Position numbers and translations under genes: made by a program. Shown one piece after another: positions 22,459 through 34,860 of a stretch of 64,000 nt of DNA (position 1 is the first letter of the stretch; every line of letters begins with the position of its first letter). Source of the stretch: Mycoplasmataceae bacterium (GTDB lineage: Bacteria > Bacillota_I > Bacilli_A > Mycoplasmatales > Mycoplasmoidaceae); contig JAQXJX010000019.1 in assembly GCA_029009155.1 (NCBI GenBank), positions 1-64,000 of the forward strand. The letters run 5' to 3'. The notes under the pieces are model-generated. The model was not told the DNA's origin. It saw only the letters and a list, made by a program, of their open reading frames with translations, and did no database searches.

Positions 22459-23412
22459 TTATTTTTTTGATTGAATTTGTTTAACGTGTTGAATAAATTC
22501 ATTAGCTGAATTATAACCTTCTTGTTTAAGTTTAAAGTCACCAACAACAGCTTCAATCATATCACTAATGTCTCGTCCAATAGTTACAGGAATGTTATAA
22601 AAAGGAATATTAACATTTGATAATGTTATAAATGTTTGTTTTTGACCAACACGTTCAAAATATTTTTGACTTAATTTCTCTACTTTAGATAAATTAATAA
22701 CAATATCAATGATGCATTGCTTTCTAATTTTTAACACACCAAACATACGAGCTACATTAATAATACCAATACCTCTAACTTCCATAAATGTTTTAGCTAT
22801 TTGGTTTGGTTTAGCTAATAATTGACTATTGATGTTTGTAATATCTACTGCATCGTCTGCAACAAATACAGCACCTCTTTTTAATAATTGCAAAGCAATT
22901 TCTGATTTACCAATACCAGAATCTCCTTGAATTAAAATTCCTACACCATTCATATATACAGCAGTACCGTGAATAGTTTGATAATTAGCTAGTTGTTCAT
23001 TAATTCATCCAGATAAAGAGAAATATAATTGATGTGAATTAAATTTAGAAGAAACAACAGTTGTTTTGTATTTTGCTGCAATTTCAGTAACTAAACTTGC
23101 ATAATTAAAACCATCACAAAGAATAATTAATGGTGGGCATAATTTAAATACACGTTCAATAGCTTTAGTTCTTTTTGCATTACTGCCTAATAAATTTAGA
23201 AAAAAACATTCATCAGTTCCTCAGAATATAATGGATCTAATAAAAGTAAAACATGATAAAGGAGAATTACTAGCTAATTCCAAACCTGCTCTATTCCATG
23301 ATGGAGAAAAAATTTTATTAGAAGAAATATCACCCAAATAAAGTATTTCATTGGGAAACTTTTTCAACAATGATTGAACTGTAATATTTTTGTCTTTTTC
23401 AATGCTAGGCAT
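22459..23412 (-). CDS. hprK: HPr kinase/phosphorylase
   Basis: This bifunctional enzyme phosphorylates and dephosphorylates Ser46 of HPr, linking sugar transport to metabolic state. The 317 residues have a variable N-terminal domain and a kinase domain with Walker A GDSGIGKSE (about 160-168), catalytic 'FVADDAVDI', and the family signature 'EVRGIGIINVARMFG'. The C-terminal 'IPVTIGRDISDMIEAV' matches the allosteric helix region. It is upstream of lgt in the same direction, 23 bases apart. Two TGA codons are Trp. Confidence 0.94.
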
Positions 23413-23518
23413 ACTATCAATATTTTACCATTATAGATAAAATTAATAAATCATTGAGTGTTAGTTATTGATTTGATACTTCTTATATCTTTATATTATT
23501 CTAATCATATTAAATACT

Positions 23519-23541
23519 AAATTTACTATCAAAGTAAATTT
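23519..23541 (-). terminator. AT-rich perfect hairpin
   Basis: AAATTTACT and AGTAAATTT form a nine-pair stem with a short loop, about 60 bases downstream of the frameshifted membrane-protein gene (minus). The following T run is weak, so termination is only likely, not certain. Confidence 0.35.
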
Positions 23542-23597
23542 TAACTAATGTGATTATCTATTCATATAAAATATTTGTTGTATATACAAGGTTATTT

Positions 23598-24292
23598 CTA
23601 TTGTTTATTGATACAATCAGAAAATTCTTTGTTAATATTTAACCATAATTGAGCAATATGTTGTTGTTCTTGTGTTGAAAAATTTTCTTGTTCAAAATTA
23701 TCCATATATTTAATTAATAAATAAAGAACCTTTTGGAATGATTTAATAGTATTTGTTTGAGATAAAATTGATAAATCTTTATTTTTTAATTTTATTACTT
23801 GGTTTTCTAATTTGATTCAATTTGTCATTGCTTTTTTGTTATTACAGTTTAATTGAAAATAATTAATATTATTTAATAATTGGCCATATAAAGTTTTATT
23901 AATTACACAGTGTTTTTTTAATTGATTACTGTTTTGGTATATTGTAATCAATACATAAAGTGTAGATATAAATGTTACTACAAACATAATAACACTTAAT
24001 ACTCAGTCAAAAATTTGACTTTTACTTTTTCAATCTATTGAGACACCTTCTCAAATAGCTAATGAAAAAATTACGATTGTTAAACAAGAAAAAGGTAATA
24101 ATTGAATTTTTCAATATAATAGTTTAAAATTTTTCTTGTTAAAAAAAGTATTGTAAAGCTCTAGTGATAAATTATTTTTTGATGTTGCCTCTTGATAGGA
24201 GATAATACATTATTAGTAATATATTCAACACTAAAAAGTTGAATCAAAAAGAAGAACGCAAAAGTTATAGATAGATAAAAATAAAATGACAT
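23598..24292 (-). pseudogene. Frameshifted three-helix membrane protein
   Basis: One protein appears split over two frames. The first frame starts at ATG 24292 with a membrane helix (YFYLSITFAFFFLIQLF) and runs to a TAG at 24161. The second is open from about 24209 to a TAG at 23598 and holds two more helices ('LLPFSCLTIVIFSLAIW' and 'VLSVIMFVVTFISTLYVLI') and a soluble tail rich in Asn, Gln and Lys. A one-base shift in the overlap, for instance at the A6 run near 24175-24180, would join them into about 230 residues. Topology resembles the unknown proteins at 59193 and 60124. It may be a decayed gene, a phase-variable gene or a sequencing error. Confidence 0.5.
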
Positions 24293-24337
24293 ATAAAATT
24301 ATATTTCTTTCAAAAAGAATACAATAAAATCAATAAT

Positions 24338-24363
24338 TGTTAGTTGTACCCGCATTTTGCACC
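24338..24363. repeat. Solo copy of the IS left terminal repeat
   Basis: These 26 bases, beginning TGTTAGTTGTACCCGC, are identical to the left terminus of the IS at 57890. No transposase sequence follows. It is a relic of excision or deletion, or a terminal fragment, between the ABC transporter operon and the frameshifted gene. Confidence 0.75.
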
Positions 24364-24439
24364 TTATCCTATATTTATTTTTATTGTTATTATATAACAA
24401 TGAATCACTATTGGTTATATCCACATAATGATAAATATT

Positions 24440-25819
24440 TTATTCAGCAGTTTTTTTAGAATCAAAAGTCATACTTCAATTTAGATCATTTACTGTTTTA
24501 GGGTGTTCATTCTTAACAACACTCTTAACTGTTCCATCGCCTACATTAATTACTAATGATGCTAATTCAGCTAAAACTGGGTTGTGAGTTACAATTACTA
24601 TTGTTGTTTTATATTTTTGATTAATTGTTAAAAATAAATCCATTATTTGTTTAGAAGTTTCTTGGTCAATGGCACCTGTTGGTTCATCACCAAATAAAAT
24701 ATTAGGGTTTTTAACAACACTACGGGCAATTGAAACTCTTTGTTGTTGACCACCTGATAATTCATTTGGATACTTCTTAATTTGTTGGTACAATCCAATG
24801 GATCTTAATACCTGTTCAACATCTATTGATTTTGATTCATCTGTTTGTAAGTTTTTACCAATTTCAACATTTTCTTTTACATTCAAATTTGGTAATAAAC
24901 CATATTGTTGAAATACATATCCAATATTTTTTCTTCTGAATGAAGTTAATTGATTTTGATTATAATTGATTAAATTTTCACCTGCAACAATAGTTTCACC
25001 ATATGTAGCATTATCCATGCCAGAAATAATATTTAGTAAAGTAGTTTTACCACTACCACTTGGTCCTAAAATAACAACAAATTCACCTTTTTTAATAGTT
25101 AAATTAACATTATCTAAAACTTTTGTTGCTAAAGATTTAGTGTGGTAATATTTAACTACATTTTTTAATTCAATAACATTATTATTTGCAGTTTGATTAT
25201 TATTTGAATTAGAACTAGAAACTTTTTTCATTGCATCTAGTTTATTTACTAATTTAGCATGATATGAAGTATAAAACAATGAAAAAAGACTATTCAAAAA
25301 GTTATTAGATTCTTCAATTTTTTTGCTTATCTTATCAATTTGCTTTTTAATTTTAGATTGATTGGATGAATCAGATAGTGGTAATTTAACATTTTGTAAA
25401 TAAACTCTTTTATTAGAAAAATGTAATATTTTTCAATAAAGATAATTAACTTTTCAAACATATGAAAATTTAAATGGATAAATTTCTTTTTCATTTAATT
25501 GTTCAATCTTTTTAATGTATTGGTACAATTCATCACTATTTAATTTAGAACGTGATTCACTTTCAGGGATTGATTGTAATTGTTCAATTAAAAATTTGTT
25601 TTTACATAATTTTCCCTTTAGACAATTAGTTTTTTTATTTAATTTGTGAAGCACTTTTTTGCTTTTTACATATTCTTTATATGTTTCTTTATTTTTAACA
25701 CTAATGTCATTAAATTGTTCTTGAGTAGAATTGATTAATTCTGTTAGTGTTTTAATTGCATTTTCATGCATTTGATTTTTAGTATTTAATTTTTGAATAA
25801 CTTCAGTTTTATTTTTCAT
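24440..25819 (-). CDS. MacB/LolD-type ABC ATPase with N-terminal coiled-coil domain
   Basis: The 459-residue protein has an N-terminal domain of about 170 residues, strongly helical and rich in Lys, Gln and Asn, that looks like a coiled coil. The ABC domain follows with Walker A GPSGSGKTT (about 252-260), 'NIGYVFQQYGLLPNL' Q-loop, signature LSGGQQQR (about 354), Walker B 'NILFGDEPTGAID' and switch His in 'VIVTHNPVLAEL'. The motifs are those of the MacB/LolD/FtsE class, which drive FtsX-type permeases. The start lies 12 bases after the huge permease gene (25832-30748), its evident partner. The N-terminal domain is unusual for the class. Substrate unknown. Confidence 0.88.
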
Positions 25820-25831
25820 ACTTCACCTCTA

Positions 25832-28800
25832 TTATTTAATTGCATTTGTTAATTTATTCTTCTTAATTGAATAAATAGCACCTGTTGCTGATACTCCAAA
25901 TATAGTAAGAATAAATACAACACCAATAATGTAATATCATCACTGAATTGATGAATTTAATCATATTCCTATTCCATTAAAGACAATAGAATTATATGCT
26001 ACAACAAATCCTCATGATAGTAATAGCGATAATAATAAACCAATGAAAATAACTGGTACATAAATTGATAAGAATGAATATGCATTTTCAATATCTGTAT
26101 AACCTATTGCTTTTAGTAATGAAGCTAATCGTTTAGAATCATTAATTATCATGTTAGTAATTAATGCTGTGATAATCATTACCATGAATAACATTACTAC
26201 TAATACAGCAAATGTAATACTTGAAATAGTTTGTGACATAGTTTCATAAACTGTTTTATTGGAATCAAAATCAATTACACTTGTTGTTAATCCAGTATAA
26301 GCTGTTTCACCATAGTAGTAACGAATTTTTTCAATTAATTCATTACTATATTTAATAAATTCATCATGCATAGCTTCTTTTTCTGATACAGGAGCATTAA
26401 TGAAATCAAGATATGCTTGATTAATTTTTTTACCCAATTCTGTTTCTGCGTCATATGCCATTTGACATGCAATTTGTGTATTTGAACCATATCTAAACAC
26501 AGTGTGACTTGTAGTTGAAGTTATCTTATCATTTGCAGGATATAGTCCTGATGATGAATAAAGATATGTTGACTTAGATAATTCAGGACCACCATCTTCA
26601 CTCTCAGTGAATACACCATTAAAACCATATGGGGTAATGTTGTAATTTCTTAATGAAGAATTTTGTGGACTTTGATAATTTTTTAAATTAATCAAACTTG
26701 CTTTTGTATTAAGTCCCTCTGATTGGAAGTCGATCTTCATCATTGTATCAGTACCAATGGTGTCATACATAAAAGGGTAATAGTTGTTTGGCTGATTTCT
26801 CATTTGTAAGAAAGGATCAGCATCTAGTAAGTGACTCTTTAAACCTAAAACATAATTTGCTACATCTTGATCAACGAAATATTCTTGTCCTTCATATGTA
26901 TTACAAATTCCTACAACTTCAAAAGTAACTTGATCATTATAGTTTGGATCAGTTAAATTGTTATCTAATCTTATTTGGTGGTGAATTCGATTTGCTAAAT
27001 TGTTAATTGTAAAACTAATCTTATCACCTTTATGAAGATTATATTTGTGTTGAGCATAAGCATTAGCTACAATAGGTAATGATTTATTAGTTTTTAAATC
27101 ATCATAAGAATATGCTATTAATGGTAATAAATTATTACCTTTGTTGTCAACAAGATCAACATATTTAGTTTCATATCCTTTAGTGGCTTTAATACCTAAA
27201 ATTTTTACATTTTCTTTATCTTTATTTACAGAAGCATCAATTCATGTATATGTTTCATCATTCTTTCCAATTGGAACACTATTATAAAGAATTGAAAAAT
27301 CATTTTCTGCAACTTTTTCATATGTATAAATAATCTTTAAAAGCTTAACAAATTGTGGTTTTAAAGAAACAGACATTTTTTCATACATTGCTTTATTTCT
27401 ATCAATATGGTATGAAGATTCATTATTATCTAAAGCTGGAATGAAAGTTTTATACAAATCATAATATGGATCAGTAGATAATATTTTGTACAATTCTTCA
27501 TATTTTGGATTACTTTTACCTTCTACATAATATAAAGCATTACCAACAAAATCAATTGTATTTTGTGTTTTAGTTTCACATAAATTCTTTTGATTATCTG
27601 GCATTAATGAAACTGCTATATCTCATGGGTTAGCTCTAATAGCACTACCTACACCAACATTGTAATCTAGTGATGATTTAGTCATTGCACGATCTTTTAA
27701 GTAAAAGATATCTAATGATTGACCTAAAGTATCTCCAGCATATGGCATAAATAGGTTACTTAACATATTATTAGTATTTTCACCAACACGTTCATTTAAT
27801 CAAAATAAATTAATTGCATCTTGAATAGATGTTTCTTTATTTTGTTGGGCAGCTAAAGCTCAAGATGAATAGTAATATGGTTTATTAATATATTGATTTA
27901 AAGCACTATTTTCTCATCCGTATGCAGAGATTTTTGGTAATAAATTACCATAATCTAAACCTGGTACACTAAAATTTAAAGAATATTGTGTCATTGCTTT
28001 ACCACTTCATGATAATGGCAAACCATAGTAAATTGATTGAGTATAGTCATTATCTCGTGGATCATTACCAGCTTGATTAAAACCGCTCATTCCTATACCG
28101 TTAAAATTTCCAAGTTTATCACTTGAATATGCCACTGGTGTATATTGACCACCTTCTATTGTTGGTGTATATAAGGAAACTGCATATTTGTATTTTCTAC
28201 TTTCATTAGTTGCATTTATTGATGTTTCCAGCTTACCATGAATAGACATCGCAAATACTAATGAAGAAAGAGTTAAGGAAGTAGTAATAATTAAAATAAT
28301 TAATTTTCAAAATGAACTAAAAGCAACTGAAATTCTAAATTTAGTTATTACATTTGTTTTAAAGAAAATTGCTTTAAAAAATTTTGATAGGAATGAAGGG
28401 TTATCTTGGCTATTTGTCTTCATTAAATCAACAGTGTTCTTTTTTAAAATCAATAATGAAGTAATATAAATTACTGACATCAATAAAACAAAGGCAGCAA
28501 TAACACAAATGACTAGCGATAATCAACTAAATCCTACTGTAGGTGTTGGCAATGTCCAATAATTTTTAAATAGTGATAATGTTGGAACTTCCAATACAAC
28601 ACCAATTAAAATACCAGCAATACCGCCAATTAATGAAGTTATTATTGCAAATGGCATTAAAGAAGTTGCAATAGCAAATTTTGAATAACCATTTGCTCTC
28701 ATAATCCCTAAAGTTGTTTGATTGTTTACAATATAACGGTGGATTGTAATTGAACTAATGATAAAAGTTAATATTGCAATAAAGATAGTTAATGAAAGTG

Positions 28801-30748
28801 CAACAGAATTTATTGCATCAATAAATTTAGGTATATAAGAAATTCTAAAAGCAGATGTATTTAAAAGATTTGAGGTATCAGAAGCAAAGTATGCTGCTTT
28901 CATTCCTTTTGGGAATACCATATTATTAATTGCAAATTGGTTAATTTCATCAATAATTTGTTGTTGTTTTTGTTTATTAGATGTTTTAAATTTACCAACT
29001 ACAAAGTTTTCAGTTTGACTACCACGGTATGCATCATAAATTCTTGCATAAGCACCACTACTTGCAAAAAATACACATTCCTTGTTTGAGTCTGGAGTAA
29101 ATTTATCTAAAGAAACAATTGGATAAATGTAATCTGGAGTTAAACCTGAACCAGTAATAATGTATGAAGTTGAACCACCTGGTTTTATGATTGATTTATC
29201 AAATTTTCCACTATTTGTTGTTCTAACAAATCAATCTTCAATTTCTGGAAATGTTAATGTATTTAATCAACCAATAAATTTTGATTTTTCATCAAATATT
29301 CGTGGATTATTCTTTACATATTCTTGATAAGATTCTTCATTAACATACATTGCATCATCAATTGTATGTTTGTTGTTAGCTTGCATAAATTGAGAACCAA
29401 CAACAGTAAAATATGATGTTCAATTTTGTAATTCTCAAGAAGCAGGATCTCCTGCTCCACCAATTCATTGAATTACAGCTTTTGAATCTTTCAAATAAAT
29501 TTCTTCATTATAATTTTTTTCTGCAGTTAAAAAATTAACAAGTTTTTGTTTATTCTCTGTTCATCATTTTTGGCATTCTTCTTTTGATTTGTTGGGAACA
29601 GGCAATAATTTTCCATCTTTTTCAGTTAAGGCTTTTAATGCAGTATCAATTGGTGCTGGTAATGGAGTACTACCATGTGATCCTTTAGGTATCAAAAAAA
29701 TTTTTTCTACATAATGAATATCAGCTTCATCAGTAATATCCTTAGGAAGTGTTTTAATTGTATCGTTGATAGAATAATTATCATCTATAGCATGATTTAA
29801 GATTCCATATGTGCAATCTTGAATACTAAAATTTCCTCATTGTTTATCTTCGCTATTTACAGATAAAGTACACATTTTATCTATAGTGTCTTCTGGGTTA
29901 GATAAAACCGCTTTATAATACTTTAGCTCACCTGTTTTATCATCTGCAGTATTACCAATATTTACAGATGAAAAATAACGGAAATCTACATAATCTTTTT
30001 GTTGTCTTGATAAGTAATCATTTAATAAAGTACTTTGTTCACTTACAACTTGAATTAATTCTTTTGTTTTTTGTTCAATTTGTTTAGAGATAAGTCCATA
30101 ACTGATTTTATTGATTGTTCTGTTAATTTCTTCACCTGATAATGATGTTATTTCAGATGAATTTTTACCATAAGGTTTTTGAACATTAGTGCAATAATTA
30201 TAAACCTCATTCATGTCAGCAATAACTGCTGAAGTATCAGCTATTACATCAACAGAAAATAATGGTTCAAAATATTGTTGATATTTTGCTCACAATTCTG
30301 GGTCAGATTTACAAGTTAAATAAAATTTCTTAATTGATGTAACATTATCTAATTTATCAACATCTAATAAATAATGATATTCAAAATGGTATTTATTATT
30401 ATTTCTTGTAGGTAGTAATGTTGCTTTAATATAAGGGTATATTTGAGCAACAGCATCATTTGATTTAACTAAGAAATCATTATCAAATAAATAAGTCGCA
30501 GATTGATCAGATCATTTTTCTTTATTATTAACATAATTAGGAATACCAACATCATATAATTCTGATACAGTAAAATCATGTAATTTACCTTCAGATGCAA
30601 TGTCATTATATTTGTTGTTAATCGAAGTTACAGATGAATTTAATGTAGTAAAAACAGTTGTAGCTAAAAATGTTAAAAAAGTTAATCCAATTACTGATAA
30701 CTTATTGCTTTTGATAGATCTTAAAGTATTCTTAAAAAGGTCTAACAT
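25832..30748 (-). CDS. Giant FtsX/MacB-type ABC permease
   Basis: A single frame of 1638 residues is open with TGA as Trp. The N-terminal helix 'LSVIGLTFLTFLATTVFTTL' is followed by an extracellular-type domain of about 550 residues. A first FtsX core lies around residues 615-780 (helices 'LSLTIFIAILTFIISSITIH', 'MPFAIITSLIGGIAGILIGV' and another). A helix near residue 820 leads to a second large outer domain, and a C-terminal FtsX core follows ('ITFAVLVVMLFMVMIITALI', 'LSIYVPVIFIGLLLSLLLSW', 'YIIGVVFILTIFGVSATG'). It belongs to the family of large mycoplasma putative ABC permeases with paired FtsX units. It is cotranscribed with its ATPase (24440-25819). Confidence 0.85.
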
Positions 30749-30783
30749 AGTTGATTAAAACATTTTTTATTATACCAATTCAA

Positions 30784-31236
30784 TTAATCAACAAGAATTA
30801 CAGAATGACAACCTATCATCATACAATCTGGTTGTTCAAATCTTGTTGCTTTAATATTAATGTTTTCACATTTAGTTAATACTTTTAATGATTCTTTAAT
30901 ATGATTTTTAATATCTTTTAAAATAATCTTTTCACAAATGATAGTTAAATCAATATTAACAATTTTTCTTCCATTCAATTTTTCTAAGCAAAAATCTAAA
31001 ATTTTTTTTGAGTCAATATTTTTGTTTTTTATATCGGTATCCTTAAAATATTCACCAATATCTCCACAACATAAAGCACCTAATATAGCATTACTAATAG
31101 AATGCAATACAAGGTCACCATCAGAATGAGCAACTATGGTATAGTTTGAATTAAAACTATACCCTCCTAGTTTAATTTGATTATTCTTTTTTTCTATTAT
31201 TTTATGGTAATCAATACCTTGTCCTATTGTAATCAT
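30784..31236 (-). CDS. ispF: 2-C-methyl-D-erythritol 2,4-cyclodiphosphate synthase
   Basis: This enzyme cyclises CDP-methylerythritol 2-phosphate in the non-mevalonate isoprenoid pathway. At 150 residues it is family-sized. 'GQGIDYHKI' holds the metal-binding Asp-x-His, 'VAHSDGDLVLHSISNAILGA' is the conserved substrate and metal loop, and 'GEYFKDTD' follows. It is on the opposite strand from folD-ispD but adjoins ispD and ispE on the chromosome, so three steps of the pathway lie within 9 kb. Confidence 0.93.
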   Translation of the reverse strand: MITIGQGIDYHKIIEKKNNQIKLGGYSFNSNYTIVAHSDGDLVLHSISNAILGALCCGDIGEYFKDTDIKNKNIDSKKILDFCLEKLNGRKIVNIDLTIICEKIILKDIKNHIKESLKVLTKCENINIKATRFEQPDCMMIGCHSVILVD

Positions 31237-31290
31237 ATTTCTATGTTTTATATGTTATATTTATTATAAGTAATAAAAAGATTAAAAATT

Positions 31291-32157
31291 ATGACACTAA
31301 TTGATGGCAAAAAAATAGCAAATGATATTAAACAAGAAGTTAAATTAGAAGTAGAAGATATAAATAAGAAATATAATGTAGTTCCTAAAATGGTTATCTT
31401 TTTAGTTGGTAATAACCCAAGTAGTGAAATATATGTAAGAAATAAAGTAAAATTAAGTCAAGAAATTAATACAATCACTGAAATAATTAAATTACCAACT
31501 GAAACTACAGAAGATGAATTATTAGCCAAAATTAAAGAAGCTAATGAAGATAATAAAGTTCATGGTATTTTAGTACAATTACCACTTCCTAAACACATAA
31601 GTGAACAAGTTGTTCTAAATTATATTTCACCAAATAAGGATGTTGATTGTTTTAACCCTTATAATGTTGGAAAATTATGAACCTCATCAAAAAAAGATGT
31701 TTTCTTAAAAAATTGCACACCAATGGCTGTTATTGAACTATTAAAAAGATCTAATATATCAATTGAAGGCAAACATGCAGTTGTTATTGGTAGAAGTAAT
31801 ATTGTGGGAAAACCAGTAGCTGGTTTGTTACTTAACGAAAATGCAACTGTAACTATTTGTCATTCAAAAACAACTAACATAAAAGAAATTTGTAAAACTG
31901 CTGATATTTTAGTTGTTGCTATTGGAAAAGCAAAATTTATTGACAAATCTTTTGTTAAAAATAATGCTGTAGTAATTGATGTTGGTATCAATTATTTAGA
32001 AAATAAAAAAATTTGTGGTGATGTTAATTTCGAAGATGTTAAAGATGTAGTAAGTGCAATAACTCCAGTTCCTGGAGGTGTTGGCCCAATGACAGTTATG
32101 ATGTTATTGAAAAATTTAATACAATTAACAAATTTATGAATAGAAAGAAATAAATAA
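31291..32157 (+). CDS. folD: Bifunctional methylenetetrahydrofolate dehydrogenase/cyclohydrolase
   Basis: FolD interconverts 5,10-methylene-THF, methenyl-THF and 10-formyl-THF. The 288 residues include '[18 protein letters not shown]' (substrate Tyr and Lys), '[12 protein letters not shown]', '[13 protein letters not shown]', the NADP motif '[16 protein letters not shown]' and the terminal '[15 protein letters not shown]'. The stop overlaps the ispD ATG by one base. fhs at 42378 makes 10-formyl-THF, so the two enzymes connect in one-carbon metabolism. Two TGA codons are Trp. Confidence 0.95.
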
Positions 32158-32834
32158 TGGTTTATGCATTAATTTTAATAGCTGGTTCTGGTAAAAGATT
32201 TGATGAAAAAGTTTCTAAAAATTTGTTATTAGTAAATAACAAACCATTATTCATTTATCCTGTAGAAACTTGCTTTAAAAACTCTAATATTGACAAAATT
32301 ATCTTAGTCGTTAACAAAAATGAAAAAGTATTAATAAAGTCATTTTTAAAACAATATGAAATTAAAAAAACAGCAATAGTTTTAGGAAGTAATATTTCAA
32401 GATATGAATCATTAAAAAAGGGAATTAGTTTTATAGAAAAAAAATATAACCCAAGTCTAGATGATATTATTATCACATTAGATGGGGATCGACCACTAGT
32501 TTCGAATGATTTAATTAATAAAAGTATTGAAGTTACATCAATCCATAATGCTTGCAATACTTCTTTAAAAGTGTACGATTCTGTAATTAATAATAAAAGA
32601 AATAATTTTACATATGTAGATAGAACTAATTTATTTACAGTTCAAACACCACAAACATTTAAGTATTCAATTTGAAAAAATGACACAAAACAAGAAGGAA
32701 CTGATTTGTTTAGTTCTTTAAATTTTAAATTAAGAAAAGAAAATTTTATTGAAGGCGATTACTTCAACATCAAGATTACTACAAAAAAAGATATTGAAGT
32801 ATTAGCTAAATTAATTGATTGTTTAAAAATTTAA
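32157..32834 (+). CDS. ispD: 2-C-methyl-D-erythritol 4-phosphate cytidylyltransferase
   Basis: IspD attaches CMP to methylerythritol 4-phosphate. The 225 residues start '[20 protein letters not shown]', with the nucleotide-binding AGSGKRF and a following Lys. The core 'DIIITLDGDRPLVSNDLI' has the Asp and Arg of the family ('HDAARP' is replaced by 'LDGDRP', an atypical variant). 'FTVQTPQTFKYS' is the conserved CTP-side motif. It is coupled to folD by a one-base overlap. Its 3' end overlaps the convergent hydrolase gene by 29 bases. Confidence 0.85.
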
Positions 32835-33627
32835 AAATTAAATCAATTGTTTCATTTTTTTGTTCAATATGTGGGAAATGTCCTGAATGTTCTAATATTT
32901 GAACTTTCCCACATTTTAAATTGTTGGAAAAGTATCTTTGGTTCTTTTTATAGTTTAATAATGTGTCAAATTTACCTAAAATAACCAACGTTGGTATTGT
33001 ATTTTTCCTTATAGCATCATGATATGATAACATGTTGCTTATTTTTTTCATTTGTTTATATAAAAATCAAAAACGATCATAATTTTCAATAGTGAACTCA
33101 AATCTTTTTTTACTTTCAATTCATCATGATGGTGTGGTTGAACAATAGCTGATGTTTTTGTATAAACATATTTGATATTCATTGTGTTTATCAATATTTT
33201 TAGAAAAATAAATTTTCTTAAATAGTTTGTTATGAAATAATATTGTTCAGTTATATGGAGATATAAGTATTAATTTTTTAACTAAATTTGGTTCTTTAGT
33301 TTGTACTAAAGTAGCTAAAGCAGCTCCAAAAGAATGGCCTAATATTATTAAATCTTTCAAGTCATTATTTTTAATAAAAGCAATAATAAAATTAACTATA
33401 CTTTCAACATTTAATTGATCTTGAAATTCTTTTTTAGTTAATAAATTCTTTTCTTGTATTGAGTGTCCTGGTAAATTTAAAGAATAATAATCATATTCTT
33501 CACTTATTGAGTTAATAATTCCATTAAAAGTGTTTTGATTTGATTGAAAATCATGCAAACACAAGAATGTTCCTTTTTTATCATTCTTACATTTAACATA
33601 ATTAAAATAGTAATTCAATACTAACAC
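32806..33627 (-). CDS. Alpha/beta-fold hydrolase
   Basis: The 273-residue serine hydrolase has an oxyanion-region 'FLCLHDFQSN', the nucleophile elbow 'LIILGHSFGAALATL', a likely acid Asp in 'LVILGKFDTLLNY', and the catalytic His in 'LEHSGHFPHIEQ'. This triad and order match the small lipase/esterase-like hydrolases common in mycoplasmas. The substrate is unknown. It lies downstream of dnaN on the same strand, nine bases away, so it may be transcribed from the dnaA promoter. Three or more TGA codons are Trp. Confidence 0.82.
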
Positions 33628-33636
33628 ATTTGTACC

Positions 33637-34764
33637 TTAAAATGATGCAATTATTGGTAATAATAGTGTTTTAAAATTATTAGAGTTACATTCTTTAATT
33701 ACCACTTGTTTTCCTTCAGCGATAAAATTAAATGAAATAGATGTATCATCTAAAGTTTTAATCACATTATTTAAAAACTTGATATTAAAGTAGAATTCAT
33801 AAGTTTTATCAATTGTTTCTGATTCAATTAAAATAGTTTCATCACTAGTTCCTTTTTCTGCACTTCTAGCAAATAAAGTTAAGCTATTGCGGTTTATAGT
33901 GAATTTAATCATTGGTGATTTATCACCTTGAGCAATTACAGTAGCTCTACTTATAGCACTACTTAACATTTTTTTATCTGCTACAAAGCTGTAAGGATAG
34001 TTAGTTTCAATAGCACGATATACTGAAGGATAGTTAGTTTCAATTAATTTGAATAAAAATAAGTTATTCTTAGTTTCCAACATTAATTTTGAATCTTTTA
34101 AATAAAATAAAATGTCACTATTATCATCTTTTGTAATTGATGAAATAAACTTAATATTACTAGGATTAATTACGATTTTGAATTTAGGTCCTTCGTATTC
34201 ACATTCTAAATAACCTAATTGTGAGCCATTAGTTGCAATAGATTCAATTTTATTATCTTTTCTTGTAGTATCAACTAAAACACCTGTTACATTATGATTT
34301 AAAGATTCATTTGATACATCAATGAAATTTGTTAATTTAGTATTGATATTATCAAAAAATGATTTTTTTAAAACTACTCTTGTTCAATCTTGGTGATCAA
34401 AAGAAATATTAGGGTATGAATTAGTATCTAATAAAATATAGTCACTATGATAATTCTTAGTTGTTAGTCTTAGTATTCCATTATCAATAATCTCAAATTT
34501 AACTTCATCATCACTAATGTTATTAATTATTTCATATAGTGTTTTTGATTTTATTAAGAATTTTCCTTCTTTTTCAACATTTAAATTTTCATTGATAAAA
34601 ATTTTACTAGAGCATGATGAATTAGAACTTGTTAGTATAATCCCATTTTCATTAACTTCTACTAATACACCTGATAGAATAGGATTAAGACTTAAATTAT
34701 CAACAGTTTGATTAGCTAAAGATAACTTACTAAGTAGTGTTTTTGTTTGTATTGTAAACTTCAT
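33637..34764 (-). CDS. dnaN: DNA polymerase III beta subunit (sliding clamp)
   Basis: The clamp encircles DNA and tethers the polymerase. The 375 residues start 'MKFTIQTKTLLSKLSLANQT', followed by 'ILSGVLVEVNENGIILTSSN', both typical of the first clamp domain. The C-terminal domain has 'SFVADKKMLSSAISRATVIA' and ends with 'LLLPIIASF', the variant of the family's terminal 'MPMRL' motif. It follows dnaA in the standard dnaA-dnaN order, with a 96-base AT-rich gap. One TGA is Trp. Confidence 0.94.
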
Positions 34765-34860
34765 AATGCCCTTTTAAATTTAATTATTTATATTTATATT
34801 AATTTATTATTATTTTATATTTATTTAATATTATTATATGCAATGTTGGTTTGTTGGTAA

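Noticed and set aside
24338-24363. CRISPR-like repeat
   Set aside because: The repeat occurs singly at distant sites and equals an IS terminus; there is no spacer array anywhere in the window.
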